From assembly GCA_036583965.1 (NCBI GenBank), contig JAZBQD010000015.1:22783310-22847309 (forward strand): a DNA stretch of 64,000 nucleotides, read 5' to 3'. The position numbers were made by a program, and so were the translations under genes. The notes under the pieces are model-generated. The model made no database searches, had not been told where the DNA came from, and saw nothing but the letters and a program-made list of their open reading frames with translations. Positions 61,250 through 64,000 of this stretch are shown here, piece by piece. This stretch comes from Prunella strophiata. Lineage: Eukaryota; Chordata; Aves; Passeriformes; Prunellidae. Within the stretch, counting starts at the first letter, position 1. The number at the start of each line of letters is the position of its first letter.

Positions 61250-62030
61250 GATTTTTTTTTTGTGCAAACACCTATTTAGTTTTGTACTGAAGATATTCTG
61301 CAAATGCTGCCACTTGCTGAAAGACTGCCACTTCTCTTGTTTCCTGACATGTGAGTCTTTGGGTCATGTAACCAGCACATGTGGTAGTCACACAATACAA
61401 GAAGTGCTATGTTGGGAGCTGCATATGCAGATTTTTCTTCCTGCCAGGCTCTTTTTTCAAAAGACCTGATGTTCTGTCTGTGGTGTGACACCTGATAACT
61501 GCAGGCAGCTGGAGTAAAGGAACATCAGGTGCTGCTCCTTTGTGAGGGCCACATCTGATGCCTAGGGTTTGGCTTGTGTGCTTTGAAAAAGTTTTTCAGA
61601 TGTCAGCACTTAATAAAATGAAATGTTGGAACTAATTTGTATCGTGCGTTGTGTGAGTTCTAGTGTACTGTTCCTATCCAAGAGAAGCCTTATAAAAATG
61701 ATGGGTTTTGTCAGAAGGGTTTATAACATGTCCTTAGTTCAGAAGCATTGTCCAGCTCATAAGAAGCAATAAGTACTGTTGTGTGTATTTTCTCATATCA
61801 GTGGGGATGCAGTAAATAGAGAAGATTTAAAGAAGCTTTTACATTCTTTACCAGCTAACATGAGGAGGGCACATGAAATTATAGAGAGGTCATAAAGGTG
61901 AATGCATTTGCCTCATTTCTTGGATGTTTACTCGAGGATAAAAGGTGGAGGCAGGTGCTGTGCAGGGTGGCAGGTAGCTAAACAACTTGCAGGGTGGGGT
62001 GCTGGTAGCCTGGTGTATCAGTCATGCATT

Positions 62031-62059
62031 TGCAAGACCCACGTGCCCTGGGTCTTGCA
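62031..62059. repeat. Perfect inverted repeat (11-bp arms, 7-nt loop)
   Basis: TGCAAGACCCA at 62031-62041 and TGGGTCTTGCA at 62049-62059, loop CGTGCCC. The stem is fairly GC-rich, so an RNA hairpin would be stable. Confidence 0.95.
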
Positions 62060-62961
62060 GTAGAAAACCCTTCTTAGTAGCATGGGAGGAGTTCCTCTGC
62101 ATATGGAAGTTGGAACTTGTTTCTCCACCATCCAGGAATGCCGTGTGGCTTACATTAGTTACAAACATAAATACTTCCTGTACCTCATTCTGAATTTGGA
62201 TTCCAGGCATGGGTGCTGTTCAGGCAATAATTATTTCCCTAACTTAATTGGCAGTGTGGACACAATGAGGATACTCAGAAACCAGCCACTGCCTCAGGAG
62301 TACTCCTGACTTATTTAGGCCTTGCAGTGTCACAGTGATGTTAATGTGTGTTTCATTCACTTTGGTAACTTCTTTTTCTGGTGAGTTAGATGTGCTTTAG
62401 GTGCGTGATCAGGGTTAATGTGTGATTATGCAATCCAGTCTGCAGAGGGCAGAGCAGCACCACTGAGAGTTACAGCTCAGGCTTCTGCTTCATTTGTTCA
62501 TACTCCTATTTTTTCTGTAATAGTGGTTTACATTCAACGGACCAAGGCTTGCATTTGTCTCCTACTAGTGTCATTATAGGTGGGGTAGCCAGATCTGTAG
62601 GAATTCCAATTGATTTTTGTATGAATTCATCCAAATGGTCTTCAAGTGATCCTTGACAATACTGAAGTAGATTAAATTTTTAACTGTCATGTAAAGAAGC
62701 ATAAAACAACTCTTTGTGTGTCTATATGTAGGTATATTTGTGTATGTTTAACCTCTAATAGCATCAGTAGAAAACCTGAATTGCCTCATGATTTTTTTCA
62801 CCCTGCCCAAATTAATTTTACCTGAAAATGTTAAATAATTTTGGCAAGTAGAGGTTGCATATGTTACTATCTTCTAATATACAATACAAAATTTATATAA
62901 TGCATCACCCAAGGTGACAGCTTTTTAAAAGAAAATAGTAAAAGTTCAAAATTTAGACATT

Positions 62962-62987
62962 AAAAAAAAAAAAAAAAAAAAAAAAAA
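62962..62987. repeat. Poly(A) run, 26 bases
   Basis: Uninterrupted A26 in the CFAP418 downstream region. No element body recognised. Confidence 0.95.
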
Positions 62988-64000
62988 GTTCTTCCTGTCT
63001 AGGAAAGCAATGTAAATCAGAAATGCTGCAGAGAAGTCTGAGATACAGCATGAGAATCATCCAAAGACTTTTACATCCTGCAGTCCATCATCCATGAGCC
63101 ATGGCTGAGGTTAGTGAAGTCTCACTCTCTGAACTCACTTCTGGTTCTTTGGGAAGTCCAGAAAGTAAGTGTACAAAGCAGATTTAAAGTGGATGGAAGT
63201 AAACATTATTTCCAATAACCAGTGAAGTTGTGTCTGTTTCTGCAAAAGTGGCGACGTGCTTTTGACTAGAAGCACAAACATACCTAAACCATGAAACTAA
63301 AGTTTACTTATTTTACTCTTAAAATAGGGAATATGATCTAAATTTAGCCTAGTTGCACCATAGGTGAGTGACCTCTGTGACACTTCATTCTTTACTTACT
63401 TGATTTCTTCTAATAGGAGAAACAATTGAATTAAAAGTTTAATGGAGCAGAAAGGAGCAAGCAAGGCGGAGTAGCACACTGTGACAGGTTTTGTGTATGT
63501 TTTGATAAAACATTATTTCAGATAAGAAATAAGCCATTGGTTTTTGTTTGCTTCTAAACTAAAGACACACATAAGTGAAAGAAATAAAAGCCATGCTGCA
63601 GGGAGAAGTTCAAATGTCCATTTGCCAAAGCAAGTGCAAAACTTCACAGGGGAGGTGTCCTTTCTAGGAATCTTTTATGATTGCAATTCCACAGGCTGGC
63701 CCAGAAGATGGGGGTGAATCCACCCACCCCACCCCCCCACCACACCAATTCCCTTTTCCAGGGTTTCCTGTAGTATTTTGAAACCTGTTTCCTGTTGTTA
63801 GGTTTTAGAGATAATAGCTAACATAGATAATATATTTAGATATAAGAGCTAAGATATTCAGGGTTTGTAAAACCCTCTTAGACAGTGGTTTAAAATTGTT
63901 ATTCAAATATCAGCAAAAGATATTGAAGTTTTTAAAGAGAGTTTAGTGAAACTGAATCCCTTTCAGCTTCAGAACTCTTTGCTAAAGAACTGGGAGGCAG

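Larger units (their letters stand above)
58222..64000. other. CFAP418 3' UTR and downstream DNA
   Basis: The 3' UTR extends an unknown distance past the stop codon. Beyond it I see no second gene, CR1 or LTR. Open frames such as 59469-59756 (95 codons) show no known domain. The A26 run at 62962, the inverted repeat at 62031 and a C-rich stretch near 63718-63746 are the notable points. Confidence 0.55.

Noticed and set aside
1..64000. CRISPR arrays, operons, prophage or bacterial-type defence systems
   Set aside because: The window is vertebrate nuclear DNA with spliced genes and LINEs; no regularly spaced repeats or prokaryotic gene order is present.

Overview
The window looks like a piece of a bird genome. 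The evidence is AT-rich, CpG-poor DNA, several CR1 LINE copies with the avian-type 3' end, two LTR-like endogenous retroviral fragments, and no mammalian SINE or L1 sequence that I could recognise. It is vertebrate DNA with spliced genes, so long open frames mean little. Apart from those overlapping CFAP418 exons, I consider all open frames over 60 codons to be chance frames or repeat remnants.

Layout. Positions 1 to about 49,300 are a gene desert holding CR1 fragments (11851-12570, about 29100-29480, about 30437-30537), two LTR-like elements (20681-21277 and about 30770-31320), a shared unclassified repeat (8585-8735 and 23427-23546), homopolymer runs, low-complexity A/C-rich DNA and two isolated GC/CpG-rich patches (3555-3745 and about 42440-42590). 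At 49,858-49,939 there is an intact tRNA-Ser(AGA) gene. It lies at the upstream edge of a CpG island (about 49,900-50,430) that is also the promoter and first exon of the only protein-coding gene recognised here, CFAP418 (C8orf37).

CFAP418 runs on the plus strand in six coding exons (50132-50238, 52116-52215, 54588-54658, 55157-55222, 56023-56118, 58062-58221). All introns are GT-AG, and the spliced frame gives 199 residues ending in TGA. The protein acts at the photoreceptor and primary-cilium base; human mutations cause cone-rod dystrophy, retinitis pigmentosa and Bardet-Biedl syndrome. An RFX X-box-like motif and a YY1-like motif sit at or just before the start codon, which suits a ciliary housekeeping promoter. 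Intron 1 carries a CR1 fragment and a short tandem repeat. Intron 2 carries one CR1 inserted inside another. Positions 58,222-64,000 hold the 3' UTR and downstream DNA with no further gene that I can see.

As I recall the human map, a tRNA-Ser-AGA gene also sits a few hundred bases upstream of C8orf37, in the same orientation, on chromosome 8. The desert side of the window would then face GDF6. I found no new multi-gene system. The most interesting points are the tRNA/CFAP418 shared promoter, the X-box, the nested CR1 pair, the rearranged unclassified repeat and the isolated CpG/CRE-like patch in the desert.
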